NCBI GenBank assembly: GCA_002682825.1
Contig: NOKP01000017.1
Span: forward strand, 986,730 to 1,050,729
Origin: Neonectria sp. B-13
Taxonomy: Eukaryota; Ascomycota; Sordariomycetes; Hypocreales; Nectriaceae
DNA: 64,000 bases
Direction: 5' to 3'
Shown piece after piece: positions 46,023 through 58,307 of this stretch. Numbering within the stretch: position 1 is the first letter of the stretch; each line of letters begins with the position of its first letter. A program made the translations under genes and the position numbers. Under the pieces are notes generated by a model, which had not been told where the DNA came from, ran no database searches, and saw only the letters and a list, made by a program, of their open reading frames with translations.

Positions 46023-48745
46023 TCATGCATATTGACTCACATCAGATTGGGTCCCAGTGCTAAACGCGGCCGCAATCCCAACGATGCTCTTTCCAGCAGG
46101 AGCTAGTTGGACGGCCCATCTCGTGTTTCCTTGATTGCCAAAGACCACACGTCGTGCTCTGTTAGTGATGAACTTGAAGAACACCTTAGTAAGTGTGCTT
46201 CTTCGAGGCATATAAGAGCTCATACACACCAACAACGCGTTCAAATTATCACCCCTGGGAACTCCAACCTCAGTGATGAATTCGCCCCCCAGGCTGTCAA
46301 CGGAGAAATGCACCGTTTGGTCATCTGGCCAATCCAACGTGATGTTCTTGTCAGTTTCTCTCTTCTTCTGCCCGACATATCGCTTCGGCTCCCAGTACCT
46401 CTCCACAAACTCGGCTCTAAGCCCAAGCAAACCGTTACCACCGTTGCTGTTTGACACAAGAGCGGAAATTCGACTTAGTTTAGCCAGTTCTGCCAACTCC
46501 TTTGCCCATAGAAGAACTTCAAACAGTAGAAGCTCATTCTCGGGAGACACGGGATAATGAGGAGAAAGCGGAACAAGACCCAAACTTGGGTGTGACCAGA
46601 TCGGTGCAGCGTCACTGTAGGATACGCCCCGTGTTGGGATCATGTATGAGGAGGGTGCCCATAACAGTCCTTTGCCGAAAGATTCGCCCTTGTCAGTGAT
46701 GCTCAGAGAGTTGTTTTGTCTGTTTGGGCTCTCGAGTATCCCAACTCGCACGATAGTACCGTCCTAGCGCCGCAACCGTCAGCGAACATACAAAGTAAAT
46801 AATGGCATCACTCACCGGGTCAAGCTGTGCTTCAATTCCAGTGATGACTTTACCCACTGATGCATCAAGAGGTCTGATACCTAGGCCAGCCTTCGTATCG
46901 CCAAGTTTAACCGTGACTCCAGAGCCAAGTGTAACCTTGAAATGTCAGCCACCCATTTCTTGTTTGTCTTAGAACCAAATTTCGACACTCACACTGACAC
47001 CTTGAATCGCCACAATTGGCTGGCTTTCCGGGTCTAATCTCGATCCCAGATGTAACTTCATCGCTGATATCCAGTCATTGGCCTTAATGCGAGCTGCCGC
47101 TTTTGTATGCCCCGGCAGGCCACCTTCAGAACCGAGCATCCGACGGCTGGTTCCAAAGACGAGACCAATTCCAGTCAATGCGCCAGTCTCGTCCCAGAAA
47201 GTCTCGATTACAGCTGCTGAATCATCAATCTCTTCCCAAGAGTAGATCCAAAGAGTCTTTTGGGTGTATAGTTCTGGTGATGACCCGATTTGCGACACTC
47301 TAACCATGTATGGACACTGGCATCCCTCAACAATGTCTTTCTCAGGCTCAGAAGGGGCCAGTTTCTTTTTTTGTTTGAAGTATAAGCTTGCAAGCTCCTT
47401 GCCAACGTTCCAAATACGTCTTCTGTTGGCAATTGGAAGAAATGGTGCCTCGATGCCGTATTTAGGAGCGGTCATGGTATGTATCCACACATAGAGCGCC
47501 TTGCAATCGAGTTGCCGTATCTGGGAATCATCCAGAAGATCGTGAAGGTCCCATAACCACGGCATATCATGTGCAATGAACCGTTTCCAGAATCCATAGT
47601 CTCGAGTGGCATGATGCATGGGACGGGACACTGTTAAGAGGGCCAGCAGTGCTCCTCCTGGCAAGTAATTCAAGATGGCGCGAAGTAGCTGGGGTGGTAG
47701 TTTCGCAAATGGGTCGGTTTCTTGGCTAGACGATCCAGACACAACAGAACCTGCAGATGGACGAAAGATACCCAACTCAATCTTCTCTGTAAGATGACGA
47801 CGAAAGTCCGAGGTATCGTCGGGGCAAGCGACAGAAAACTGCAAGCAAGGTTAGCATCTAGGTGGACAATTGACCGAGTCGTCATCACCTCTTCGCCCGG
47901 AATCGCCTGCCAGCATTGATCAAGCCCAGAAATGGCATAGTCTAGTTTAAGGCAAACCGCATGGTCACCAGAGAGGCGAGACATAACGTCATACAGCACG
48001 TTCGTGTCTATTCCGTTCGTGGATGTATCAGGGGAGATTATTCTCGCCAAGATGTTGAAACAAGACCGATGGAAAGGGAATACGGGCGTTCTCTCGGATT
48101 CGAAGGCGTAGAAGCTTATCGATATTAGTACGGATAGCACACTAGCCACGAGTACACGTACCAATGAAAGTCTTGTTCGTTAGGTTGAGCCGGGTCTTTG
48201 TGTCTGTTAGGTGTTATGTTACAGTATTTAGACGAAGTCGACTTACCACTTCCCGGGCAAGTCGTAATTGAGCCCTGAGGCGAAGAGTCAGTGAGCGGCA
48301 TGTTTAGCATCTCAAAGATGATTTACATCGTCATCGTAGAATGCACTTCCAGAAACAAAAACCCTGTCTTCGATTAAACTTCGGTATGTGTCAAGAATCT
48401 GGCATGTCCAGTTTACCTGCTCGTCCCGGTTGCGAGCGGGTTGAACCCAAGACAGCGAACATCGCGAAGCCATTCCAAGCTCGCGGGGCTCACGAGATGC
48501 GGGTCGTAACTAGCGTCCTCGTCATCCGAATACCAGTCCTCTTCGCTGCCTGCATCGTCATCTTCAGGCTCAGTCTCAGACTCCTCGTCGCTCTCGTCAT
48601 CTCTGGTCTCCGGATTCTGCAATCTGACACGTTTTCTCATGACACGCGTACGCCGGCGTTCAAGAGCACGCGGGTGGGTCGATCCAATCTCTGCCCACTT
48701 GAGAGAGGCGCCGCATATTGCACAATAGCAGTCAAACGATCCCAT
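46023..48745 (-). CDS. F-box protein with N-terminal Cys motif
   Basis: Eight exons close in frame to 786 aa: 48417-48745, 48327-48363, 48247-48274, 48162-48195, 47889-48114, 46993-47838, 46816-46935 and 46023-46763. The N-terminus MGSFDCYCAICGASL is a small Cys motif, followed by an acidic Glu/Asp stretch. FPFHRSCFNIL comes next. The F-box is at about residues 250-290: FAKLPPQLLRAILNYLPG, then SRPMHHATRDYGFWKRF. The C-terminal half is beta-rich and of unknown family. I infer an SCF ubiquitin ligase substrate adaptor. The tiny exons 2-4 rest on splice signals and frame agreement. The exact 3' end is less certain because a GTGTGT donor lies inside the last exon. Confidence 0.8.
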
Positions 48746-49038
48746 TATAAGAGCAGATCGAGGTCGGGTTCAAATGCTTAAGGCGAGCTTAATATGTAGA
48801 GGACGTGAAAGTTGCGGGGTACAGCATGAGACAGACAGACGCCATTCGACGGACATTTACACTAACGCGACTAAGAAGGCGATAGAGGCAGCGAAGAAAA
48901 GGGTTCGCGGTGCGGCAGAGAGAGAAATACAACGCCAGACAGGCAGCGTTGTACAACGGAAGTCTCAAAGTAGCTAATGCGACTATCAAAGCAAATGAGA
49001 CGACCAAGGAAATAACAAAAAGGCCAGCAAGCAAAAAG
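48746..49038. other. Intergenic between F-box gene and tRNA
   Basis: The promoter of the F-box gene. No other feature seen. Confidence 0.4.
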
Positions 49039-49112
49039 TGATTCCGCCCGGGCTCGAACCGGGGACCTTCTCGGTGTTAACGAGATGCCATAACCAGCTA
49101 GACCACGGAACC
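49039..49112 (-). tRNA. tV(AAC): tRNA-Val (anticodon AAC)
   Basis: 74 nt and intronless. The acceptor stem GGTTCCG pairs with CGGAATC (one G-U pair), discriminator A. The D arm contains GGTCTAGCTGGTTA. The anticodon stem TCTCG/CGAGA encloses loop TTAACAC with anticodon AAC. The T arm CCCGG-TTCGAGC-CCGGG is perfect. CCA is not encoded, as expected for a nuclear gene. Confidence 0.97.
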
Positions 49113-49424
49113 AGTTATCTGCGAATTGGATGGAAGAAGGCTTCCCAATTTGCTGCTATGATCTATCTCTTCGTGGAATATGCCTTGTTTATGTTCGTGC
49201 TCGCTTTGCTGTTAGGGTATTCCTCAAGCTAAGATGTCAAGCAGTCGCAACATCAAGGTAATTAAGTCTAATAGCACCTCGCCGTGATTTTAATACCTTA
49301 CAGCCAGCCATTACGTCAAGTACACATCAGCAAACTCCGACCCAGTCCTCGTTGAAACATGCCGTCGCAAGCTCGACAATCATCATCTCCAGCCCTCATA
49401 TTACAACGCCCCAAATCTCATCAT
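49113..49424. other. Intergenic, no gene recognised
   Basis: About 312 nt between the tRNA and the 3' end of the coiled-coil gene. Nothing recognisable. Confidence 0.4.
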
Positions 49425-50995
49425 CTATACATCGCTCCGCTCTCCGTCCGTTCCTTCGACCTTCTGTCGTTGGCCCTGCTTCCCTCTCGCAGCCAGCAAA
49501 GACTCCAGCAGCGAGCCGATCTCAGGGTATATTCGCTCGATGCTTGCCAGTCCCTCTGGCCCCAGCTGCACCACCACGCCAAACATGTGCGCCAGCCTTG
49601 CCGCCTCCGTGCCGCGCGTCACGGCGCCCTGCAGGCTCTGGATCTCTGCCTCGAGCCGGTTGGCGCTCTTCTCCGCCGCGTCCAGGTCCTGTCGCGCCAG
49701 CAGCAACTGTTCGGTCTTGGCGCTGATGATGCCTTCTTGTTTATTGACCTCATCGCTCTTGGCGGCCCTGCGCGAGTCGTAGTTGCGGATGGCCTCGGCA
49801 ATCTCTGGCGGCAGTGACATGTTATTGTCCTGGAGCGCCTGGAGTTGTGGCATCAACGCAGCCTGCTCTGCTGTTTCTTCGTGGAGGCGCGTGAGCCTCT
49901 TCTTGGAGTCGTCGATGTCGTCTTGAATCAGTCGTAACCCGTCGTGGCAGGTTCGCAGCTTGCTCATGGCTTCTTGATGTATCGTTCGGTGTGGGAAGAT
50001 GTCTCTCTGGGCGGAAACGAGAGATTCGCGTATTGACTGGAGGTGGGATTCGATGGCGGAGATGAAGGCGCCCGTGGCCGGCTGGAGGGCCTCGTGAAGG
50101 CTCTCCTCATCGAGCGAGCGGACGAGGCTGTCTTGTACAGGCTGGATACCAGTCAGATCGATCATCCCGGGTGGGAAGAAGCGAAGACACTTACCGTGGT
50201 GCCGGGGGCGAACGGCGGAGTCATCTGGAAGGCGGCCATCGGGGAGCTGAAGAGCATCAGGCTCTGTGCAGCCGAGAGACGGGATCCTTCTGGCGAGTTG
50301 GGACGGCCCCGCTTGGTGTCGGTCGGGCTGGTCAAAGCGGCTCCGGTGCGTTTGAGAGCCTTGACGGGGCGAGGTAGCGGAGGGGACGGCGGCATATCCG
50401 AGGCGACGGTGATGGACATGGCCATGTAGTCATCGCTGCCATCCGGGGATGCTTGGCGACGGGTAACCGGACTGAGGCCGGAAATGGGTACGTGGTGGGT
50501 GGTCGGTCGACGTTTCCGACCAGACCGACGCTCCACGGGTTCGTATTCTGAGTCCTGGTCCTGCTGGCCATCGGGGCCGGGCGAGGACGCCGAGGCCTTG
50601 ACGAAACGCTTCTTGGCGGCGTGGACGTCCTGGGCCATGAGCTTGCCGGCGTACGAGGGCTTGCGGTCGCGGGCGAGTGAGCGGCGCAGCTCGGTGCGTA
50701 GGTCCTCGAGGCCGCTGTCGGGGTCCTTTGCGACGTGCTCGACGACGAGGGCGAGGTCCTCGAGGAGGTTGATGGCCCAGATCTTAGGGGGCGCCTCGGG
50801 CACAATGTCCCACGGCCACACGCCCATGGCGCGGTATGTGCGGCGGGCAGCGCGTGAGCCGCGAACCTGGAGGTAGGCGCCGTAGGGCTCGGGGATGAGG
50901 GATTCGGAGACGGCTCCGTCGGCAGCGGAGGCGGAGGCGGAGGCGGAAGCGGAGGCGGTAGCGGCGTCGGACTGCGGCGTCGGGGGCGGCATCAC
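49425..50995 (-). CDS. Hypothetical coiled-coil protein, probably nuclear
   Basis: Two exons (50195-50995 and 49425-50141) join through a GTAAGT...ATCCAG intron to give 505 aa. Without the intron the first frame would stop at 50162, overlapping the second by an ATGA. The N-terminus is Pro/Ala/Ser-rich, followed by a conserved-looking block (PEPYGAYLQVRGSRAARRTY) and a basic patch (RRSGRKRRP) that could be a nuclear localisation signal. Residues about 290-470 are strongly heptad-like with Leu/Gln/Glu/Lys-rich stretches (QALQDNNMSLPPEIAEAI, LEAEIQSLQGAV), predicting coiled coil. I do not recognise the family. A kinetochore or chromatin-associated role is possible but unproven. Confidence 0.75.
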
Positions 50996-52277
50996 GGAGG
51001 AGGTCCGGTGCCTAGAGATGATGAGGGCAGGCGTCTGAAGATAGGCGCAAAGCCGGCGTCGCGAGAGAAGAAGTGCCGGTCGAGAGAGGAGGCCGGCTTC
51101 TAGAAAGGAGAGCCTCCGTCAGGGCGCGTGCTGCACTCGCTCACTGACATTCAACCAAACACGCGACTCCTCCAGAACCAATCGAGCGCTGTCGTCCTTG
51201 TCAATGGGTGGACGTGTCGCAACCGCGGCCACAACCCGTGCTGGCGGGCGGAAACAATGAGGGCTGCAAGCCACATATGATGGCTGAGCTTGGCCGTTGC
51301 TCGAGTCGCGCGTTGTGACTTTGCGACACGGAAATCTCATGTAAAGTCACGTGATGCCTCACCACATAAAAACACGGGTTGCCATGGAGAGCTAGCTCCC
51401 CGCAGTCATGATACCCTAGAGCCGTGATCCACCAGATACCATCATAGGGGTTTGACGGTTGAGGTGGGTTATATCTATCGCGGCAGTGTAACTGCAATGT
51501 CTTTGTCTTCATCGGGAATACTTCGTGGTTTTGAGGGCCGTAAATCAATCCCTAGAAGGTCCTCCCGTGTTTGTGCAGGCCCACGGGGTTCTTTACTCGA
51601 CGCTAGTTTTCCTGGAGACTTGATCGCCTAGCAGCAATATTTGTCGCTTCACAATCTACGAGCAGCCTCGATCGTTTCTCATCATAGACACGACCTCCAA
51701 ATCAGCTCTAGTCGAACCAAATGTACCTATAGACGCTCTTGTTGATACGACTATGCGAACGCAAGCATCCACGATAGTCCCATAAACAGTCATTATTGAG
51801 GAGGTTAACGGCGACCATCTCACATGGGATGGACTTAATGTTCACAGCAACCCGGAGGCGGGCGGAACAGGAGGGCCTGGATTACGTATATAGTGTGCGA
51901 CTAGAGTCGGGCATTGAATGATTTGCAGTGCTAATCCGGTAGTCTAGTAGAGGATACATCTGACGAGCTCGACACATGCTTCGTAGAGCGCGACATTCAT
52001 CAATGACCCTTGATATCCTCCATCCGAGCACACCCTTCTTGTGTCATTGCAGCCTCCGTCATTGGTAACTGTCTGCAGCAGTCATGGGGTTGGTTTCCTG
52101 GTGCTGGTCCCTTACTGCCGAAAGCTTCGAAAGCTTGCTAATGGTTGCGGGACGTTCCTGGCCGCCGAGATCCGCGCCGGGGAAGCTCCATTATTGAGGT
52201 TCGCCACTGATATTTCCGTCTGACTCGGAGATTTATCATTGAAAGTCTGACAATAAACCTCGTAGCACTGCTCTGAC
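50996..52277. other. Intergenic, no gene recognised
   Basis: The promoter of the coiled-coil gene and the 3' flank of the Rid gene. Small frames only; no repeats or RNA genes seen. Confidence 0.5.
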
Positions 52278-52748
52278 TTAAAGATGTGGGCTATCTACAG
52301 TTGTAGCTGCAGAGACCGTCACTTCAATGGCCGCGCCTCCATGTAGGTCCGGAACTGAAACCCCGGTCCAGACCAGAGATGCTGATCCTAGATACCTCTC
52401 CTTGATAGGCAGAAACGCAGCAAAAAAGACGTCCTCGTCTGGAATTCTGGCCTTCGACTGAAAAGTTTGCATGGAATAGACGGCTTTCCACCCCTGGGGT
52501 ACACCAGCACGAATGAGGGACGTCTCGATGTGTCGGAAAACATTCTCGATTTCCCGCGGGAGCTCTGATGGGATCGTGCCGTCAGAACTCCAGCCAAGGT
52601 GGCCCGAGGTGGTAACTGTTGCCACATGGGGAGGAATCTTGACGGAACATGATGTATTGATGGGCCGAAACTGCTCGGCCAAGATACCGGGGGGCACGTC
52701 AAACGAGAGCCCCAGCTCTTTCAGGGTTTCATCTCCTTTTGGTGACAT
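52278..52748 (-). CDS. Rid-family (YjgF/YER057c/UK114) protein
   Basis: Intronless, 156 aa from the ATG at 52748 (the frame is open further upstream, but the family start fits here). Marks are VATVTTSGHLGWSSDG near the N-terminal third, REIENVFRHIETSLIRAGVPQGWKAVYSMQ in the middle, and SLVWTGVSVPDLHGGAAIEVTVSAA near the end. RidA enzymes hydrolyse reactive enamine/imine products of PLP enzymes. The catalytic Arg of RidA (in the VARLP context) appears to be replaced by Asp (VPDL), so this is a Rid subfamily that may not be an imine deaminase. It lies downstream of, and in the same orientation as, an aminotransferase gene, which fits a metabolic link. Confidence 0.85.
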   Translation of the reverse strand: MSPKGDETLKELGLSFDVPPGILAEQFRPINTSCSVKIPPHVATVTTSGHLGWSSDGTIPSELPREIENVFRHIETSLIRAGVPQGWKAVYSMQTFQSKARIPDEDVFFAAFLPIKERYLGSASLVWTGVSVPDLHGGAAIEVTVSAATTVDSPHL

Positions 52749-53516
52749 TCTCGTGGGTATGAATGATGCGAGCGCTGGAGGAAAGGGGTGGTGGGTGACC
52801 AGGCAGACAGAAAATAATGCAGTGCGACGAGTGAATGTGTTGGCCTTGCTTGATAGAGGGCCTGTGGCTTTTATTATAGCTGGAGCTGCATGGAGGACAC
52901 TCCCGTCAGTATTAATGAGCCCGATGAAGTCGAGTAGTGACAGTTTCCCGCTCACTAGCCAAGTTGAGAGCTACGCGCGCTTATCTGTGTGGAGTTCCAG
53001 TCTTTGCTTTAGAGCTTCTAGTCTGCTGTGCTGGACTAAGGCTCTCTCTGGGAGGCTTAGTTGCGGGGTAAAATGATTCCTCGCCTGACCAGCTGGCGCT
53101 CCGACAAAACAACTCTGCATCGATTCGATCTGTATAGTAACTAGATATGCTCGTGCATGTATCGAAACCACAACAACTAAAGGAACTGTGTTGTCTCTGA
53201 CGGCATTCTTCCACTGTGCCTTGATAAGTGAATTGTCTGATGGAACATCACGTTAGATACATGTTTCGTTTCGTTGCCATCTATGAATATGAAAATCACG
53301 ATGTGATATCACCCCGCCATTCTGCTCCCCTGAGGTTGGAAGGCTGCTTCATGCCGACTAGAACTACCTGGAAATGCCCACTGCAAGCGCGTAACAAGGC
53401 ACGATGAGTTTTCATGGTCATCAACAGTATTCTAAACATAAGGGTGACTTGCTATGGCTTTCAAGCCCCAGATACGATGTCTACTACCGTGGTTGTCTTC
53501 TGCGCCCACTCAGCAT
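52749..53516. other. Intergenic between Rid and aminotransferase genes
   Basis: The promoter of the Rid gene and the 3' flank of the aminotransferase. No gene recognised. Confidence 0.45.
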
Positions 53517-55064
53517 CTACATCGGCCAATTCTCCCCCGCAATGGCACCAAACTTATCCACGTCATCCAGCGCACTACGCAGAATCTCTGCGCCTCGGAG
53601 CAAGATTTCATCCGACATGGTCATTGCAAAGCTGATTCTTAGCCCGTCCGGACGAGGGGACAAGAAAACACCGCGATGCATGCACAATGCCGCGATGCGC
53701 CGTGCCGAGACGCCACGGAGGAAGAGATTTGAGTCGGCACCAATGCAGGCTACATAGTCAACCTTGGGATGGTTCCAAGACGTGACTGTTTGTACCCAGA
53801 GATCCCCCAGATGCTTCGCCCTCTCCATCAATTCTTCATCATCAATCACTTGGATGGTAGCAGTCGCGGCGGCAATGCCGACTGGAGTGAAGCCATAAGA
53901 ACTTCCCATTTCCCAGCGACCAACAACTGACATGACGTCTTCAGTGCCAAGGATAAACGACTGAGGGTAGAATCCTCCCGTGATAGATTTCCCCATTGTC
54001 ACGACGTCGGGCTTGAAATCGTCGCCGACATGTTGGAACGAGAGGAATTTTCCCGTCTTTCCAGCGCCCTGACGAACCTCATCGGCAATAAAAAGGACGT
54101 TGTGCTTCTTGCAGAGCTCATAAATGCCTCTAGCGTAATCCATTTCGTCTTGAACGTTCCTGTCACAGTTGTAGTTCCGGACTCAAAGGAGATGCAATCG
54201 TTCAATACTTACCGAGAAGTTCCATGGATCACCTCCATAATGACCGCAGCCACCACATGATGGTTGCTTTCCAAGCATCGCTCCATGGCTTCGAGATCGA
54301 GATAAGCCAGGTGCTCGCCTGTCTCCGGGTTGTAGTTCATCATCGTTTGGCTGTCAAGTCCGTAGTCTACGACTTGATCTTAGTAATTCTGATTTGAAGA
54401 TGGTAGAGTCATTTTGGAACAAACAAAAAGTCTTACCCGTTCTTTTATTGGTTTTGTCCATTAGGCCCCAAACGCCTTGGCTCAGTCCATGGTAATTTGA
54501 ACCAACCCCCAGCACAAGGCAATTGCTTGGGTTGATATTCTTCCTGGTGATGCCCCACTTGCGAGCGATCTTGCAGGCCGTGTCTACTGCTTCAGTGCCA
54601 GATGTGGTAGAGAAGACCTTGTCATAGCCGAAACGATGACAGAGCATCTCACAAAATGGTGTCGTTCCGGAGTAATGGCCGGATAAGTTAACCAGCGCAA
54701 CTGTAGTTGGCTTGGTGTGAGACTCTTGATTCTAACCCGAGACCCAATGGAGCGGAGACGCACCTTTCTGCAACTGCTCTGTAACTTTCTGCACGACGTA
54801 AGGATGGCAATGGCCAAGATTTACCGCGCTGAACATGGCAATGAAATCGATGTACTCTTTTCCATCAACGTCCTGGCAAACTCGAGGTCAGTAACCATTC
54901 TTGTCCCACGATTGATCAAAGAGGCGACTTACCCAAAGCAAAGACCCCTTTCCACGCTCGAAGAACGAAGGTACAGGTTCAAAGCCTCCAGCGGTGACTT
55001 GAAGCTCCCTTTGGAGAAGCTCTTTTGTCTTAGAGGACAACATGAGGGTAGGAAGGGTGGTCAT
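53517..55064 (-). CDS. Class-III PLP aminotransferase, ornithine-aminotransferase-like
   Basis: Exons 54933-55064, 54764-54872, 54437-54700, 54213-54372 and 53517-54159 close in frame to 435 aa. Motifs are DVDGKEYIDFIAMFSAVNLGHCHP, the cofactor loop TTSGTEAVDTACKIARKWG, LFIADEVRQG with the cofactor Asp, GKSITGGFYP with the PLP lysine, and SSYGFTPVGIAAATA. The order matches ornithine aminotransferase. The usual EPIQGE motif reads EVIHGT, so it is a divergent member. It would transfer the amino group of ornithine, an omega-amino acid or a diamine to a keto acid. With the Rid protein, permease and amine oxidase nearby, it suggests amine or amino-acid catabolism. Confidence 0.88.
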
Positions 55065-56637
55065 TTTATAGAATAGCCAGGAGAGACAAGCAGAGTCGAG
55101 CTTCGCCTAGAGGTTGCTTGGTGAGAGGTTTTAGGGAACGGGACAGCCCTATTTAAAGACGCCGGCCGCTTTAGAACCAGTCGCCGCAGATGATAAGCGC
55201 GCTTGCTCAACTAGGGTTAGCTAAGCCAAATCCTTGAGATGTTATGGGGTACCTCAGTTCTGTTCAATTGGGTGCACAGAGGACGGCGAACGACACTGAG
55301 CCCGGCACTTGATTCTGAACTGTTGTCTGGAAAGTGCTCTGCTACTCGAGAAACGTCGGGTTTTTTATTTTGGGGGGTTTGGGTATCCTTGGTTCCAACA
55401 GTCGGCGTATATTTCAATCGTGAGTTAGGGCAAGATGAGATACTGCTTTCAGTTGCTTTGCCGTGTTGTTATGTCAACTACTTACCACCCTGATGAGCTG
55501 ATTTGTTCCTCTTCAGAGGGAGTAAATAGGGGCCTTAAAACTACTTAATGGACAGTGGTTGAGAAGAAGGTGCTGTACGTCAAGAACAGATAAGAAACAC
55601 GATGCGCTTGGCAAAAGACTTGCGAATAGATATCGAGGCTAGAGGCATTCGAGAACAGCGACGTGTCTTTCGTGTGTGGCGAGATCTACTCAACCATGTG
55701 ACAAGCAGGATGCAAAGTGCTCTGGCTGAGTTACTGTGTCCTGTTGAGGTCTTTCTTAGCACAAGTGAGAGTTTTTCGTCACCTTGAACAGAACCGGACG
55801 AGAGGGCGTTGATCCGTTCATTTCTGATCTGACTGATTGATCTGCCCCCCGCGTGTGCTGAGGTAAAAGAGGTGGGGACTCCACTTGGAGAGGTTTGCTG
55901 GCAACATATTTTGGTTCATGAATGTAGACTTCCTCGGCAAAAGTAACGGCAGTTGAAATCAGGGCGACACGAATACCGGCAAATTGAGTGGCCTTGGAAA
56001 CAGTTTGGGCTTCACGATGAGAGACCAAGATCTTTACTCCCTATTGGTCACCTTCGACTCGTGACTACGGCATCTGACCGAAGACTGGATGATTGAAGAC
56101 GTGCCTAGACCTAATCCGTCATACGCGCGCTTATCGACAACCGTACCATTCGGCGTGGAATTGAGTTCGGGGGAAGAGACCAACGTTCGGGTACCGTCCG
56201 GATTTCCGTCTGATTTGTAAGGCTACTGGCGGCAACGCTGATCGCCTTCGGGACACACGTTTCCCCCTTTTCTGAGCTAGATACATACACACTACAATAT
56301 ACGCAGTCATATCAGCAGTATCAGGTATTTGAGTTCGTTAGTTCAACGGATCTATATCTCGGACAGGAAAAAGTTGATTACTGTAGGGCGAACCTCGATC
56401 ACATACAAATAATTTGGATGTGTTCATCAAAACACCTGCATTGAAGATTGGAGATGACACTGCGTTTCTTTGCCGGTAGAATACTCTGAAATTCTCTAAA
56501 GGTACAAAGAGAGAGAGAGAGTAGGACAGTTGCAGAATACTCGGGAGTCGGATATTAATGAAGAAAATAATGGGCATTGAAGAGTTGATTCCAGGGCAGG
56601 GTAGATTCTCAGAACGCGCGTTTGAGATGTTGTGAGT
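55065..56637. other. Intergenic, no gene recognised
   Basis: The promoter of the aminotransferase and the 3' flank of the regulator. A short (GA)n microsatellite lies near 56506-56521. Small frames only. Confidence 0.5.
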
Positions 56638-58307
56638 TTAACCCATAGATATTCTGACCTGATGCTTTTGCATTATCAAATCGATACCAAACGGGCCGTA
56701 TAATTCCACGTTTTGCGGTGCCTCCTCCCACAACCACCCCAAAATAGTCAGGACACGGTCGGGCGTATGCATAGGATGAGATCGGCGTATGTTTCGCAGG
56801 ATCCCAGCGAGAAGGCCCTGCTCATCCTTCTCGCGAAGACTTGAACCTACGATGAGCAGCGGCCAAAGAAGCGTCGTCCATATGTTGCAATCTAGAGGAA
56901 GAGTCACCAGTCGCCTGAGGAATTCGCTTGCTGCTTGGTCAATCTGCGAGAGAAATTGAGTCGGTGGCAGGCCAGATCCACAAAGTGCAAATCGCAGGTA
57001 TGTAAGTAGAGCAGACTGAAATAACAGGGCAGAAGTCAGTGCCTCTTCAGTGTAAACACAATGCTCTGGGGGTTGCCAAAGCAAGAGTGTTTCTTCGAGA
57101 AGCTGGAACTCTCGCAACAACTCCCCGTCTTCCCAGCGCGGGATAGTTTCGGTGGGTTTGGCTGCAAAGAGAGCGATCTGAGGAATGACAGAGTACAGCT
57201 CATGGGAGCAGCCAAGCATGAAACCGTGAAATGCAGGTTGCTGGTGAAGTGAAGGTTGGAGTACCATCGAGATGGATTGCAAGCCCGAGGGCTCAGCTAG
57301 GGTCTTGCCCGTCAAGCCGACATGCGTCGCAACGGTGTGCAGGTAGAAGTATTGTTCCGCCAGAAATTCGACATAGCTGGGGTTGCTAGACTTGTACGCT
57401 TGAATTGTCAGAGCAAGAAGCGTCGAGCACGCGTTCAAATGGTGTAAAATGGCCCCACACATGTCACCATCGACAGCCTATCTATCAGTCAGTAATGATC
57501 TAATGCCGGAGTGACCTTTCATTTGTGCAGGGATCGGGGAATGAAAGGGCAGTTAATGATTCGCTACGTATCCTGGCGATGGTCATGACGAACCTCAAAT
57601 TGACATAGCATGAGGAGAAGAGTAAGCAGAGAGATGGGGCAACATCCGCGTGCCGCCTGAGTGACTCGATATTTGACGGCTCGAAGAGCGATGCCATAAT
57701 GGGTTCTTGTTGAAACAGCCAGGGATGTGTCCTGATAAGACAAGTGTGATGCGCTCAGTGCCAGTATGATATGTAGGATATCGCTATCCTGCGCCGCTAA
57801 TGGCAGTAAACAGGTAAGGTATGGATTTTCGGCCTTGACCGTCGCCGACAGCTGGGATGCCGTCACTTCGACATAGTGGCAGAGCAGATGACGGGCACCG
57901 GGGATGTGTTCAAGCTGTGGCCAAAAATCAGGATTAAGCCTGGGTTCCAATATAAGCCGAGACTGTCGCCGGGTGTTGTCATCAACTGGTGATAATGATG
58001 AACCACTTGGGCTGGCAGCTGAGGAATCTTGTGAGGTCGTCAAGACTGATATCCGGCCTGCACCAGGCGGGACTGACTCGTCTCTTCGCTGATCAGCAGA
58101 TGCACCAATCGGCCACCCACAGAGAATATGGTTCCGGCAACAGTTTTGACAGATGGGACGTTGCTCATCGCACTTCTTGCGGCGTGCCCTGCAGGTGAGG
58201 CATCCCTGCTTGGTTCGACGAAAGCCTGTACGGGTTGATAGTAGCGTTGATGAGCCACGAGGGTGGTGAGAGAATCCACCGCTTTCCAGGTCTAGAATGC
58301 CTTCCAT
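56638..58307 (-). CDS. Zn2Cys6 transcription factor of the Fungal_trans_2 type
   Basis: Exons 57594-58307 and 56638-57477 give 517 aa. The zinc cluster is at about residues 36-64: GCLTCRARRKKC, then CQNC and ILCGW. This is followed by a Ser/Pro-rich linker and a C-terminal domain with HYVEVTASQLSA, LLPLAAQDSDILHIILALSASHL and the long helical remainder typical of the acriflavine-sensitivity-control-type (Fungal_trans_2) regulators. It sits between the aminotransferase and the permease, making it a natural candidate pathway regulator of the 52-63 kb block. That role is inferred from position. Confidence 0.92.

Noticed and set aside
49425..50995. Two separate overlapping genes with an ATGA stop/start
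   Set aside because: A GTAAGT donor at 50194 and an ATCCAG acceptor before 50141 join the two frames exactly, so it is one eukaryotic gene.
52513..53076. 187-codon plus frame over the Rid gene
   Set aside because: It overlaps the well-supported Rid reading frame and has no recognisable product.
56506..56521. (GA)n run as a regulatory element
   Set aside because: A simple short microsatellite with no further support.
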